From Monosporascus cannonballus (taxonomy: Eukaryota; Ascomycota; Sordariomycetes; Xylariales): a DNA stretch of 64,000 nucleotides. How positions within the stretch are numbered: position 1 is the stretch's first letter; every line of letters starts with the position of its first letter. This document shows positions 24,790-36,942 of this stretch, piece by piece. Where the stretch lies: assembly GCA_004154925.1 (NCBI GenBank), contig QJNS01000204.1:84511-148510 (forward strand), read 5' to 3'. Both the position numbers and the translations under genes were made by a program. Below the pieces are notes generated by a model. The model ran no database searches, had not been told where the DNA came from, and saw nothing but the letters and a program-made list of their open reading frames with translations.

Positions 24790-25340
24790 AAGCCAATAAA
24801 TATAGTAGCAAGGCGGTTTTTACTTGTCCAAGCCTAGACGACGCGGAACAGCGTATTATCATTAAACTTTTTAGTATAAGTATTATTAAAAATCTTAAAA
24901 GCCATTTTTATATCTAATTCGGCGTCTCTAGCTATCTTTTCAGAGCAAAGCAACGCTTTAGCGACGTTATTAAGGCCCTTTTTTATCAATATGCCACTAT
25001 ATTCCTTGGTCTTTTTTTTTTTTTGCTACGTTGTCAAATCGTTAGTAGAATACTTGCGAAAGGGTCAGTTTATCCGCCGCGAACTATTATTATTAACGAA
25101 AATATTTTCGGGTTCGTTAACATAATAATCTCCTTTTTTATTGGCAGTAAATTTTTATAAAAAAACTTGTGATTCTTCAAGAGCGGAATAAATGGTAGCG
25201 CTGGTTTCTTTTTTAAGACCCACAGCTAGCTCGCCTTTAGCTTTAACAGAAAATTCGAATACGGCTTTACAAAGTTTAGCGTACTTTAAGAGCTTATAAC
25301 AGAAGGGTTTTGCTTCGGAGTAAGCCTGAGTAACAGTTAA
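24790..25340 (-). pseudogene. Unidentified decayed ORF, possibly a Harbinger accessory gene
   Basis: On the minus strand one frame reads coding-like for about 180 codons with only a few stops (all explicable as CAA/CGA/TGG changes): for example a segment with A-K-G-E-L-A-V-G-L-K-K-E-T-S and later A-R-D-A-E-L-D-I-K-M-A-F-K-I. It is Lys/Ala/Glu-rich and predicted helical. I do not recognise the family. It lies 0.7 kb downstream of the Harbinger transposase in opposite orientation; PIF/Harbinger elements commonly carry a second (Myb-like) ORF, but no Myb motif is visible, so this link is only a suggestion. Confidence 0.35.
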
Positions 25341-25389
25341 TTATTACTATATAGCTTAATATGGGAAATATTATTAACTTTTAAATAGT

Positions 25390-25765
25390 TGTAATAGCTA
25401 GGACATTTAATCAACCATTAAACCTAAGTTGTACGGGTTTATATTAATAGAAGTATTGTAAAAATCTAAGCAATAAATACAATAACGTATTACATTTCGT
25501 AATATTAAAAGCGTTATAGATACCGATATGTTATTATAGGCTAAAGTTATTTAAACTATGAAAATAATAAGCGTATATATCTTTTTATAGATCTCGTTAA
25601 ATATCTTGGATTATTTCGGATTTTTACCAGATAACTGTATAGATCTCGTTAAATCCCTTGGATTACTTCGGATCCCTATTACGTGGTTTTGACTCATTTG
25701 GGTCCTGTTTTGGTCACTTCGCGACCGTTTCCGAGACTCCTCCTGTCAGCTAGCTGGGGGGTGCG
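25390..25765 (-). repeat. Diverged LTR relic related to elements A/B/C
   Basis: 25390-25590 aligns with the reverse complement of the distal half of the A/B/C LTR (TGTAATAGCTAGG at the start; the AATCAACCATTAAACC and GTTATTTAAACTATGAAAAT blocks are shared). The proximal part differs: it contains a 52-bp-spaced direct duplication (TATAGATCTCGTTAAAT...TTGGATTA, at 25586 and 25638) in place of the GTAAGC-type units, then returns to similarity at CGACCGTTTCCG (about 25722). It appears to be a solo or truncated LTR of an older subfamily. The right boundary is approximate. Confidence 0.65.
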
Positions 25766-27429
25766 GAGCGCTCCCCATATACGGAAAGGTCCCATACTGA
25801 TCGGCTCATATATGTTCCGTGGCTAAGCTACTTAAAGTTGTACGCGTGCGATAGCACCTACAACTTAGCTGAAGAGAACAACACAACTGATGTCCCCTAT
25901 ATCGGACAAGTTTTCCTATATTTCGGGTTTAGCCCTGGAAATCTGGAGGTCTTTATCCTAACCGAAGCCATTCGCTTCCTTTAAAGCAAACCATACCTAC
26001 GTTTTTTTCTAAAAGCACGTATATTTATTTTTCACTTGTTTCCTTATTACGATAATCCCCGTAACGTTTAACTCCTTGATTACGGCTTAATAGCCACGTT
26101 CCTTAATCCCATAATTCGGCGTACTAAGCCCTTAATTAATTTGTTTTTGATATGCTTCAAAGGTACCATTACCTTATATGGGGTCCACGAACACCGCCTG
26201 TACGGTGGCGTGCTCTGGGATTCGTTCGGGCCTTGGCTCTTTTGCGAAGGCTTAGGATCGACAAGAACCCTTGGAATTTCAGTATGACGCTGTCGGGTAC
26301 AGACAGTGATCGATGAGCCCGGAGGGCTTTCTGCCCGCGCTTGCGTTAATAGAATAACAGCCATATTAAGAATAAGGTATAGCTTTTTTCGCGAAAACTT
26401 CGAAGTCAGGAAGCCCTGTTACTAATCGTTAAATTTGTATGGAAAATTAGGCTACCCTATAAGTGTTATCCCATATCCTTCATCTTCCGAACGAGTTGAA
26501 GCCCTCCCAGTTAACATACCCTCGATTCCTTTTCCAATACGTCATGAATAAAGGTGTCATCATATATATCAAGAAACGGTGACGATTTAACTATATCACG
26601 AAGCAACAGGGCTAATTGGAGCCGAAGCCCGTTCGTTAAAATCAGCCGACTGAAGCCAAACTCAAAACAGTGGAGAATTCAGCTTCAGCAGTTCCACTTC
26701 TGTCCTGCTGAACGACAGGGTTGGCACGGGCCTTAAGAATCAGTCTCTGAAAGTTTGCGAACTGGTCCTTAGTATCAAGGACGGTCGATACAGCAGCTCA
26801 CTGGTTGTTGAAGTTAGGCCCCAAGAAAGCTTCTCAGCCGGGAAGCCAAAGTCTCCCGAATGGTCGCCTCCAAAGTCAGATTCGGAAAGCTGCTGCATAA
26901 AGGGGCTGTTCTCTCTTGGCAAATGACGATATGTAACTCGATCGTTCGCCTAATGTCCCCTACCCACTTCCTGAATTTACCCACTTCTTAAATCGGTCCA
27001 CAACACCGAATACGAGGGTATCACCAATAACACTCTTTAATATTTTAACGAAAACGGTATATTTTTGCTTTATTCTAATTACCACTGAAATAGCATGTCC
27101 TCTATTGGTATACGATTGATTTCCATAGCCCTCTTCAATTATCTCAGCTAGCTTAGACCTTTGCTGGCTCGTTTCTATTTTGGATATACTTTTATGTACT
27201 ACGCCAAGGCGCTAAAATTAACCAATCAAATAGCGTATCCCCGTAATAAGCCAGCGAGGCCTAAGTTAAAGTTGCGCAAAAACGCTTTCGTTCTGTATTT
27301 TTCTTTATAAAATAACCGATTTTTTTTATTTTTGCAACTAATTTAAATCGAATAATTTTTATTTTTTTAATATACGTTAAATAAAAGCTTTTACGCGTAT
27401 AGGAATTTTTTCAAATTTTTTCGATAAAG
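25766..27429. other. No gene seen
   Basis: Mixed-composition DNA. A minus-strand open frame at 26080-26364 and small frames at 26554-26922 translate to sequences with no recognisable domain. 27000-27430 becomes AT-rich again and leads into the small-repeat cluster. Confidence 0.5.
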
Positions 27430-27469
27430 ATTAGGGCTAATATGGTTAAGTTGAAATTTAGGAAATTTA

Positions 27470-28115
27470 CCGACCGTAACGCTTTTATGGTTACGAAAGC
27501 GTAAATACCGCGTACATCATTTTGTTATGGGCCGTCTAAGGGTAATTCAGCATAAGAAAGCCCGTCTAGCTATGCTTTTGCCCGTACGGGCTATCGTTAT
27601 TACGTTGCAGTTATAAGAAAATTGGGGGCAGCCAAATCCGGAACGCCTTTATGGCTGCAACATAACTAATTTAAGTCCAATAAATTTGGTATTTAATATA
27701 CTTATCGAATATAAATTAATATATATATAGGAATTATTTCAATTTTTTTGGGTTAAATTTGGGGCCGATACGGCTAAGTTTAGGTTTGGGAAATGGGCGA
27801 CCGTAACACCCTTACAGCTGCAACAGCATAATTACCGGTCGTATCATTGTGCGCCGGGTTTCCCTAGTATATTCAATGTGGGAAAAGCCCGTCCAGCATT
27901 TTTTTTGCCCGTACGGATTGTCGTTATTACGTCGCAGCCATAAGAAGGTTGGGGGCAGCCAAGTCCGGGACGCCCTTATGGCTGCGACGCAGCAACCATA
28001 ACCCATACGGACAAAAGCATAGCCAAACGGGTTTCTCCCATACTGAATTACCCTTAAAAGGCCCATAACAAAATGTTATATACGGTGGGCGCGTTATTGC
28101 GGCCGTAAGGGCGTT
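27470..28115. repeat. Cluster of nested direct and inverted small repeats (MITE-like)
   Basis: 27483-27600 is closely matched in reverse complement by about 27990-28108 (shared blocks include CATTTTGTTATGGGCC, AAGGGTAATTCAG and GGCTATGCTTTTG). 27765-27985 is in addition a direct, diverged repeat of 27440-27660 (shared GACCGTAAC, GCCCGTACGG, TTGGGGGCAGCCAA). The boundaries carry variants of CCGTAACGCCCTTATGGCTGC in both orientations. The arrangement suggests a short non-autonomous inverted-repeat element with a second copy inserted into it; no target duplication was fixed. Confidence 0.6.
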
Positions 28116-28356
28116 CCGGTTGGAAGGTATGTACTAATCCAAAATTTTTATTTCTTTTTTTAATATCTCCACTAATTTAACCCCGATTTAGAAATTATAT
28201 ATACGGTTTAAAAGCTTTTTTAAAGCTTTATATAATATTAATTTTTGTTATTTTTCTATTATTTTTTATTATTATTTTATTTATAAGTTTTTAAAATAAT
28301 TTTTGAAAAATTTATATGGAAACGTATCAAACAGAGCTAAAAAATCATAACTTGCC

Positions 28357-28486
28357 ATCAGGCCTTATTTTGGAGGATTTGTTATTTTTTATGGGGTTTT
28401 CCAAATTTGGTTAGCGTGGTACTAAAAGCTACTTAGCCACAGCTGCGCCGTAGGCGCAGCCGCAACCTCCAAAATAGGGCCTGATT
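28357..28486. mobile_element. 130-bp MITE sharing ends with the PiggyBac-like element
   Basis: Near-perfect 20-bp terminal inverted repeats: 28357-28376 and the reverse complement at 28467-28486 (consensus ATCAGGCCYTATTTTGGAGG, one difference). The right arm includes the palindrome GCTGCGCCGTAGGCGCAGC, also present at the right end of the 9.47-11.77 kb PiggyBac copy. The left flank also aligns with sequence left of that copy, so the derivative may be longer than the inverted-repeat core. It is most simply an internally deleted PiggyBac derivative. Confidence 0.7.
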
Positions 28487-28494
28487 CTAATGAG

Positions 28495-30140
28495 GTAACC
28501 CTTTAAGAAGTCTTTCGTATGCTGTTGTTCGTACCTTTTAGCGGAAGCCTTCGTAACTTTCTTAGCTTCCATAATTTGTTTAATCTCAGGGAATGTATCG
28601 TTAGGGTCCCTGGTTATTACAGTACGCCCTTAAGGCTTTAAAGCTTTTAGTTGTTTTTTTAGATCTTATTTATTATGGCGTAAAATGTCGTTTTTAACGG
28701 ACTTAAGGTTAAAAGACTTGGAGGCCTTTTTGAACAGGGTGCGAATATTGCGAAGAGTAGCGACTTTTTACGAATTAATGGCCAGGAGCTAATCCTGGAC
28801 GTTTTTGCCCTTTTTGGGCGTATATTATACTGTGGAACACCTTTTAAGGAAGTTTATTGGCTCCGGGGTTTGTTAGCGCGGGAAGTTCCTAATTATTTTC
28901 GGATACCGGAACGGTTTATTCGCGTTAAATGGCGAAATACCTGTCGCCCTAAAGCCCGAATATATATTTCAGGAGTTAAAGGTTTTTTTTTAAAAAATTT
29001 CGCGATACGTTTTTAAGAAACGTTATTTATGAATAAGAATTAAAGTTGCGAAAAAGCTGAAGCCCATTATATCTTTATAATAATATTATTTTAATATAAC
29101 GAATAATCCCGATATTAAATAGTTGTATAATATAGAAGCTGTATAAGGGTATATATAAGCAACGTACCTTATTTCTTTTATATTCAGCCATAAATTCGGT
29201 CGTAATATGGGTAATATGTTAATTTAGAATAAAAAGCCTCTAGTCGCCAGGATATACAAGCTTCGTTTCGGGAAAATAAATTTTCCGAAATTATTTAAGG
29301 GCGATCTTAGCGTTATTCCAGCCCGTTTTGCTAAAAGTATATTTCTATTCAGGAAAATAGCACGGGAACTATTGTCTCTAAAAGGTAAAACCGGTAAAAA
29401 TTATTACGGGTGTTAGCCGTCGCCCGTTAGCCGTAATAACTTCGATTATCGTTACCCAAATTATCGCTTCGGAAACTTTTCGAGATTTATGTTTCGTAAG
29501 GACGCTTCCAATTATCCTCCCCTTTTTGGATTTACCTTTTTGTATGTTTATCTCGTTTATATTTACGATATTTTCGTCCTTAATCTTTAGCTTGCGGACG
29601 ATAACTTTGTACCGTTATTGGAAATCTCGGATTTTATTAGGGAGGTTAAAGGACGCGCGGGAAGCTTCGAAAGACTTTTGTAACTTTTTTTGGAACGTTG
29701 GTGTGAGATAACGAAGGTGCGACGCTAGCCACAATACCAAAAGATCAGCAATTCCAAACCCCCAATTGGGGTTTGGACACCTTAATCCACCTTATAAGGA
29801 CTAGCTCTGCATATCATCACAGTTGGGTACCGGCTGATAAAGCGTTTAACCTAATACTTCCCAAAAGAATAGGTACTTTTATTTGTTTGGTTGATATATT
29901 CTGCCATTTAACGTATTTCGAAGTCGTACGGCGTCCTCCCATTAGTTTTTTCGTCCAATATCCATTTTACCAGTTTGTTTTCTTGCAAAGGGCTAAGGAT
30001 TCGTTAATACTGATAACCTTGGGCGTGCGGTTTTGCACTTTTTTTCCGCGTAAACAGGGCGCTTTCTGCTACACCCCATTTGTTAACCGTTGCCTTTTGC
30101 TAAGCGCCCGCAGCAACTTCTGCTAAGGCCTGTTAGGTGC
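28495..30140 (-). pseudogene. pogo-superfamily transposase (CENP-B HTH + DDE), decayed
   Basis: Minus-strand order: a psq/CENP-B-like DNA-binding part (about 30110-29800) with W-G-V-A-E-S-A-L-F, L-S-P-L-Q-E-N-K-L-V-K-W-I-L (family LSPxQExxLVxWI) and F-I-S-R-Y-P; then the DDE part with N-I-N-E-I at about 29540-29560 (family NxDExG, Asp now Asn), I-W-V-T-I-I-E-V-I-T-A-N-G (about 29430-29465), R-L-F-I-L-N then a stop and H-I-T-H-I (about 29205-29245; family RLLILDGHGSH, Asp now Asn), and a Lys-rich C-terminus near 28500-28620. The domain order and spacing are those of Fot1/pogo transposases. Two of the three acidic catalytic positions are lost. The 5' part continues toward element B, inserted about 80 bp further on. 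Confidence 0.88.
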
Positions 30141-30213
30141 GATACTCATAATCAGGTCCCATCCCAAATTGGAGCTTCAGAAACCTTGTGTGGGTTGAGT
30201 TATTGGGGAATGT

Positions 30214-30218
30214 TGTTA
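30214..30218. repeat. Target-site duplication TGTTA, left copy (element B)
   Basis: TGTTA precedes element B's 5' LTR and is repeated at 43449-43453 immediately after its 3' LTR, 13.2 kb away. Confidence 0.88.
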
Positions 30219-30568
30219 TGTTACGACCTGACAAGCCACGGCCTCCAGAAACGGTCGCAGTAGAGAAGGCCAAGAAAATTATGTAAATTAGGTCACGTGA
30301 CGGATCACTAACTTACTGATGGTAAGCCAGTAAGCCGGATCACCAGCTTACTGATGGTAAGCCAATAAGCCAAAAAGATATATACGCTTATTATTTTCAT
30401 AATTTAAATAATTTCAGTTCATAATAATAATTTATTACTTAAGGCACTTTTGGTATTACGAAACGTAATACGTTACTATATTTATTGTTCAGATTTCCAC
30501 GATATTTCTATTAATATAAACCCGTCGACTTAAGGTTTAATAATTAGTTAAACCGCTTAGCCGTTATA
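30219..30568 (+). repeat. 5' LTR of element B
   Basis: 350 bp, TGTTACGACC to GCCGTTATA. It carries two, not three, of the GTAAGCC-type internal units, as does its 3' partner. Confidence 0.9.
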
Positions 30569-30642
30569 CGTTACAAGTTTTTGTTCAGTAATACCGTTAA
30601 ACTTTAAACAATATTTAACATTGTTAAAATGTCGACCAGCGC

Positions 30643-30647
30643 TTAGG
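30643..30647. repeat. Target-site duplication TTAGG, left copy (element C)
   Basis: TTAGG ends the leader of element B at 30643-30647 and is repeated at 37329-37333 on the other side of element C. Confidence 0.92.
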
Positions 30648-31033
30648 TGTGACGAGCTATGCGGTTTAACCAACTATTAAACCTTAAGTCGACGGGTTTA
30701 TGTTGGCAGGAATATCGTGGAAATCTGAGCAATAAATATAGTAACGTATCACGTCTCGTAATGCTAAAGGTGCCTTAGGTAACGATATTATATTGCAAGC
30801 TAAAGTTATTTAAACTATGAAAATAATAAGCGTATATATCTTTCTGGCTTACTGGTTTACCATTAGTAAGCTAATAATCTGGTTTATTAAATTACCATTA
30901 ATAAATTAATGATCCGGTTTACTAGCTTACCATCAGTAAGTTGGTGATCCGTTACGTAATCTGTTCCATATAATTTTCTTGGCCTGTTTTGCTACGACCG
31001 TTTCCGGAGGCCGTAATTTGTTAAGTCGTAACA
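30648..31033 (-). repeat. 3' LTR of element C
   Basis: 386 bp; read on the minus strand it starts TGTTACGACTTAAC at 31033 and ends CTCGTCACA at 30648. Its length equals that of the 5' LTR. Confidence 0.9.
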
Positions 31034-33818
31034 TAATTTCTCCTTTTTTAAAATTTTGCCTTTAAAATTTCTTTTCTTCTAGTAAGTTTTTCCGCATATC
31101 TTTAATATATTTTCCGATATATTTAAACCTTATTTCGGCAAATCCGAATAATAACTTACTTTAATTAATTAAATTAAATTCAAAAATTTTAATATAATAC
31201 CTTATTTATTTTATTCCGTTTAATAATTTAATTATTAAATAATAAACGGTATTTTTTGTTATAAGGAATATGTTCGCCGAAGTCGTCCATACGATAAAAC
31301 GTGAATCCCCGTTTCCATAATTAATCGGCACATTATAAAATCGAAAAAATTAAAAGAAAAAAAATTAAAAGCCGAAAAATCTGTATCCAAGATTTTTGTA
31401 CGTTTTTTTCATATATGTTATTAACGTTAATACTATTAATCCCAAAGTACAAAATTTATTAATCGTATTTTTTAATTTTTAAACGATTTTAATAATTTTA
31501 CGTAATTAAAATTAAAATTTATAATCGAAATATAAATATTAAATAATATAAATGTTATTAATTGGATTACAGTAAATTAAGGATTTTTTTTGATCATATA
31601 AATTAAAATACCATTATTTCGGGTAATTTCGTTATTATTAATAAAAATTATTTCAGAGGTATTCAACGTTAATAAGCCTTTTAGCAAATTCCTAGGTATT
31701 TTCAGAATTTAAATATTTTTTCAACTTAATTAAATATTAAATAAATCCGTTTTATTTTCGTATATTGAAAATCTTTTTTATTTCATATATTTATTCGTTT
31801 TCCATTTTCATATTATCTTATATTATATATACCTTAGTCGTATTTGTTATGAACATAAATAAAAATATATAAAAAATTAAATAGAATTTAACTTTTAGTA
31901 AAACCTTTAATTAATAATTATTTTTTAAGATTTTTTTACCAATTTTATATAAACCGATATATTTAATATTAAATTTTTTACTAAATCTTTTTGTTCAAAT
32001 ATTTTTAATGACAAAATATATTATTTTCCCTTTTTCGAAAATTAATTTGTTTAACTTTTTTTAATTATAATATTTATTTATTTAATTCCGTACGAATTTT
32101 AATTTTATTTTTACTTCCTTATATAATTATGGTAATTATTTTAATATAAAATTTGTTTTAATATTAATTAAATCGTTATCGTGTATGTCTTTGTAAATTT
32201 CTGAAATGAAATTAAAATTTGCATTTACAGATATTATTTTAATACTTTTCTGATAACTAATATTATAAATTAATTATACGATTAATAATATTTTAACCTA
32301 ATTATTTTATTCGTAATTAGTATAATATTATAAATAAATATCTAAAATTTATTTTATTTATTTTATTTATTTATCCGTCTAAGGCCTAAATACATTAAAT
32401 AACTTATAATTTAAGCCGATTTATACCATTAAATCTTGCCAAAACTTAAATACGAATATTAATTCTTTATTTAATATAATTTTCATAAATAATCCGTATA
32501 TATTGAAAATATATTTAAAAAAAAATATATGCTGTTATTTAATATTTATATCCTTATAATATAGTAAAAAATAAAGAAATTTCGTAAATTGATCGACGAT
32601 TACGAAAATATTATTATAATATATTTCTATAATTAAATTTTCTAATATAAAGAATTTAATAATAAAATCGAATATAATTAAATATTATAATTATTTTACG
32701 ATTAATAATAATTATAATTTTGCGTATAGCTTATATCGTTAAATCTTTATTTTGGCGTAAATATCGTATTATTATATAATTTTCTGTACCGTTAATTTTA
32801 TTTTAAAAAAGAAATATATCCGTTAAAAGTATTTTAAGATTTTGAAAATCTTTAAATATCTATATAATTAATATTCGTATATTTTTCGTATTAAACTTTT
32901 TTAATATTTTTCTGGAACTTATATTTGATCCTTTTTTGGTTTTTTAGAAAACCGTTATTATACTGTTAGATTTTCTAATACATATTATTAGGTACTGCCC
33001 GAATTATCGTAATTTGTCGTAAATATAAATATTTTTTATAATAAGGTTAAAAATTATATAGTTAATTTTACCTAATTTTCTTTTAAGGTTTAGCCGCTTA
33101 TTTAAGATATTTACTTTATTATCTTCTAAATTTTCCTTATAAATAATAACGAAACCGAAATTCGCCAATTTTTCCGCATAACGAAATTATTATTTTATAA
33201 ACTCCTTAATCGTAATAAATCGGGTAAAATTTTAATAATCTGGATAAACCTTAACCTGGTACAAATTTCCCTTTAGAAAATACTTAAACTTTCAAAATAC
33301 CATAACAATGGCCATAAAATCTTTATTTAAAATATTATAATTAAGTTTAGCTCCTTTTAATTTGTACGAAAAAAATGCAATAAAGTACAATTTGCCTTAA
33401 TTATTTCGTTATCCGATTATTATATTTAATATGTAATCCGAAATATCGGTTTTTAACTTAACGAAACGATTTAAATTATACATAATTAATACTGATTCGC
33501 TGGTAATCGCATCCTTAATATCTTGAAATGTTTTTTTCGTATTTGGCGTTTATTTGAATTCTTTCTTTTTTCGTAAAATTCTTTAAAAATATAATTATTT
33601 TATTAAAGTTTCGAATAAATTTCCTGTAATAATTAGCGAATCCAAGAAATACCTATATTTCCTTAATTATCGTTAATATTTATTATTTTATAATTATGAC
33701 GATTTTTTAAGGTTTATTCTAATATGTTTTAAAGTAATCATGTATCTCAAATATTCTATTTTCTATATATGGAATTAATTCTTTTTATGTTAATAAATAA
33801 CCTTATATCTTATAAAGT

Positions 33819-34022
33819 TTAAAGAATTATATAAACGTATTTTACGTATACTTTTTTTATTTTTAAAAAAATAAGAATGTCGTCGAAATAATAAATAACG
33901 AAAACATTAAGGTATTTTAGTAATACATAATTAATTATTTGCTTAAAAGTTATTAATACGTTCGTATATCTCATTAATATAATCAAATATTTAAATAATC
34001 CGTATTTTGTCGTAAAAATCAT
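33819..34022 (-). pseudogene. Element C reverse transcriptase fragment with intact D-D
   Basis: An open 67-codon stretch covering the RT palm: F-K-Y-L-I then F-V-I-Y-Y-F-D-D-I-L-I-F. Both active-site Asp residues are kept, in contrast to copies A (N-D) and B (Y-N). The Leu of the usual Y-L-D-D is Phe. Stops on both sides prevent a functional polymerase. Confidence 0.88.
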
Positions 34023-36942
34023 TTTTTATTCGTATCCTTTTTTATTCTTAATAAGTTTATATTTATTTTTAAAATCGAATGTTATAAATTTTTTATTTCC
34101 GTAAAATCAGTTTTTTAGTTCCGTAGTTCAGGATAATAATATTCAATCTTTAATAATAATATTGTTTAATTGCCGATAATTAACCATAAATCGTAATTTC
34201 TTATTTCTTTAATACCAAAAATATTAGATATCTTATTAATAATTTCGAAAGTTAAATTTATTCTTTTCATAACCGATCTTCCAGGTATTTTTTAAAAATA
34301 CGTAATTCGTTTCCATTAAATTTATAAATAAGGTAAAACTTTGTCGAAAATCCTTTTTTAAAGATTATGTCATTAATTTATTCGTTATATTCTAGTAATT
34401 TCGTATTAAGTTTTTTCTTAAAGAACTGCTTATATATATAGTATTATGGTAACATATTAATTAAATTCTTTAACTTCTGGAATTACTGTTCTTATTATTT
34501 TAGATCGTTATTTAATTACCTTAATTTCGCTTTAATAATAATAATAATACGTTGTATTTTTCTTTATTTCCTATTTTTCTTTGCATTTTATTTCTTTAGG
34601 TAATAAAGTTTCTATTATATTTTTATGCCTCCAATCGTCGTTATTATTAATCGAATATTAAAATCTTAATTTCTTTTTTTTCGTTTATTAATAAGAAATA
34701 AAATAAATTTTATTTAATTAATTCTGCCGTTAATTAAAATTTCGCATTAACGTATTTATAATAATCTTAAAATCATATCGTAATTTCTAAATAAAATAAT
34801 CTCGAAATAATTAATTTTACGTATAAACTTTCTATTATCGTAAACGAATTCCTAATTTTCGGCATTCGTCGTTATATAAGGTTTTAACTTATATTTTCAT
34901 AATAATTTAAACGTATTAACTATATCAGGTACAATATAATTTCCGCCCAGCACTCCGTAATTTATTATTACAATATATTAATACGTTTTAATTCGTAGAT
35001 CCAAAATAATAAAGTCGTTAACGTTTCCTATCGTTACGTTTAAAACCTTTTTCGGAAATTCTTTTTAATTTCTTTAGGTTTCGTCATTCTGCAGCTTTTT
35101 TATAAGTAATTTTTTCTTTTAATTCCTATTCGAATTTGTCGAACTTTGCTTATATCTTTTCGTTTAACGCATTAAGTTATTATATTTATCGTTATTACCA
35201 GCGTATTATTCCTTTAAGCCGTATTAATTATTTTTAATTTGTTTATAATTCCTCTTCTTATCGAATAAATTATTTTCTTATATTTACAATTATATCCTAT
35301 TATGCGTTATCCTAACTATCGTTCCAGAGATTTCTTATAAATTAACGTATTCTTTCTTTAATAATTTGTTTTTTATAGGGATTTGTCGTAAATACTAATT
35401 ACAAATAAAGGTCCGTAATAACGTTTTAATAATACTTTTTAACCGTATACTAAATTAATTTCTTTTCCGTTTGATAATTGCATTATTCATAATAACAAAA
35501 AGGGTTTTCTTACGGGCATTATTTTTTTTCGGGCCAACTTTTTACTTCGGCTAACTGTTAAATATTTTTTAAAACTATGGTTCGAAATTACCAATATTAT
35601 TATGTATCGTCGTTATTATTTCCGGTACGATTTAAAATGTCGAATCCCTTATAGTATATACGGGAAATTCGTTTATAAATATATTATTTTTATTTTTTGT
35701 CAGCGGAATATTCCCGTCGTCGACAATATATGGCGTGCATTTTGTTATATCGATTAGGAGTTCCTGGATAAATCTTTTTATTTAATTCTAATATTTGCGT
35801 AATTATCCTTATAACGTTTTTTATTATGTTTACGATATTTGCTAAATTCACTTTCTGGCTTTTTATATTTTTCGTCAAATTTCTTATCGTAATGGTCCTT
35901 ATTGAACCTTTTATCGTAAACCGAATTCGTACTTGGTTTAAATTATATTAATAATTTTATTATTATTTCCTTAATTATTTTTAAATTATATTTTCGGTAT
36001 AAGGATTTATTATTTTATAGTGATTTTTTAGGCTTTCTGCATTTATAAGCCTTATGTCCCATTTTGCCATAATTAAAGCATTTAATTTGGCTTTAATTTT
36101 ATTTATAGGTAACGCCAAATTTCATAAGTCCTGGCGCCGTTCCGTAAAAGGTAAGGGATACGTTTTATTTTTTCCCTAGTTAAATTTATTATATCTTGAA
36201 CGTAAAATATATTATCCTTTTCTTTCTTATCGTTTTTCAAATTAGCGGTTATTAATTTTAATTACTTTTGCAATATACGGGTTAAAAATAATTAATCGTT
36301 CGATTCGAATAATTTTATTTTTATATTATCTTTTAACTTTTTATAAAATATATCAATAAAATCGTCAAGTTTATCGTTTGTTTATCCGGTCTTAGCCGCA
36401 AAACGTTAAAAAATTACAGCATACTTAAATACGGATCTTTTGTATTGGAATTATAGGAATTATTAAGCCGTTAATCGTTTTTTATCCGGTTTGCCGAAAT
36501 TATTACGCTTTTTATTTTCGAAATTAATATAAAGTAAAAAGATTTTATTAGCAAAATCCTTTTTATTCGACTTTTTTATTTCCAGGAAATTTCTTATAAT
36601 AAGCTTAAATTAATTAACCGTATTTCTTATTAAGCATGCTTTTACTATTAGAACTTAATTTGCTAAATTATTAAGGTTTAAAAGGCAAATATAAATTCGT
36701 ACTTGAATTAAAAAGGTTTAAGGGTTACCCCCTCCATTATAAAGCTCCGGCTTTTTAGGTTTTATACGAACGAAAAATGGTTAGGCAAATAACATAACCA
36801 TAATTTGTCGGATTTTTCTCTCTAGTTCCCGAATTCGAGCCTAAAACTGCTAAATAAAGATTTTCTAAGCATTGGTCAATATTTTGACAATATTAAATAT
36901 TGTTCAGAATTTAACGGTATTATTAAATAAAAACTTGTAACG

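Noticed and set aside
29773..30126. 117-codon plus-strand ORF as a gene
   Set aside because: It is the complement of the pogo transposase DNA-binding region, whose motifs read clearly on the minus strand.
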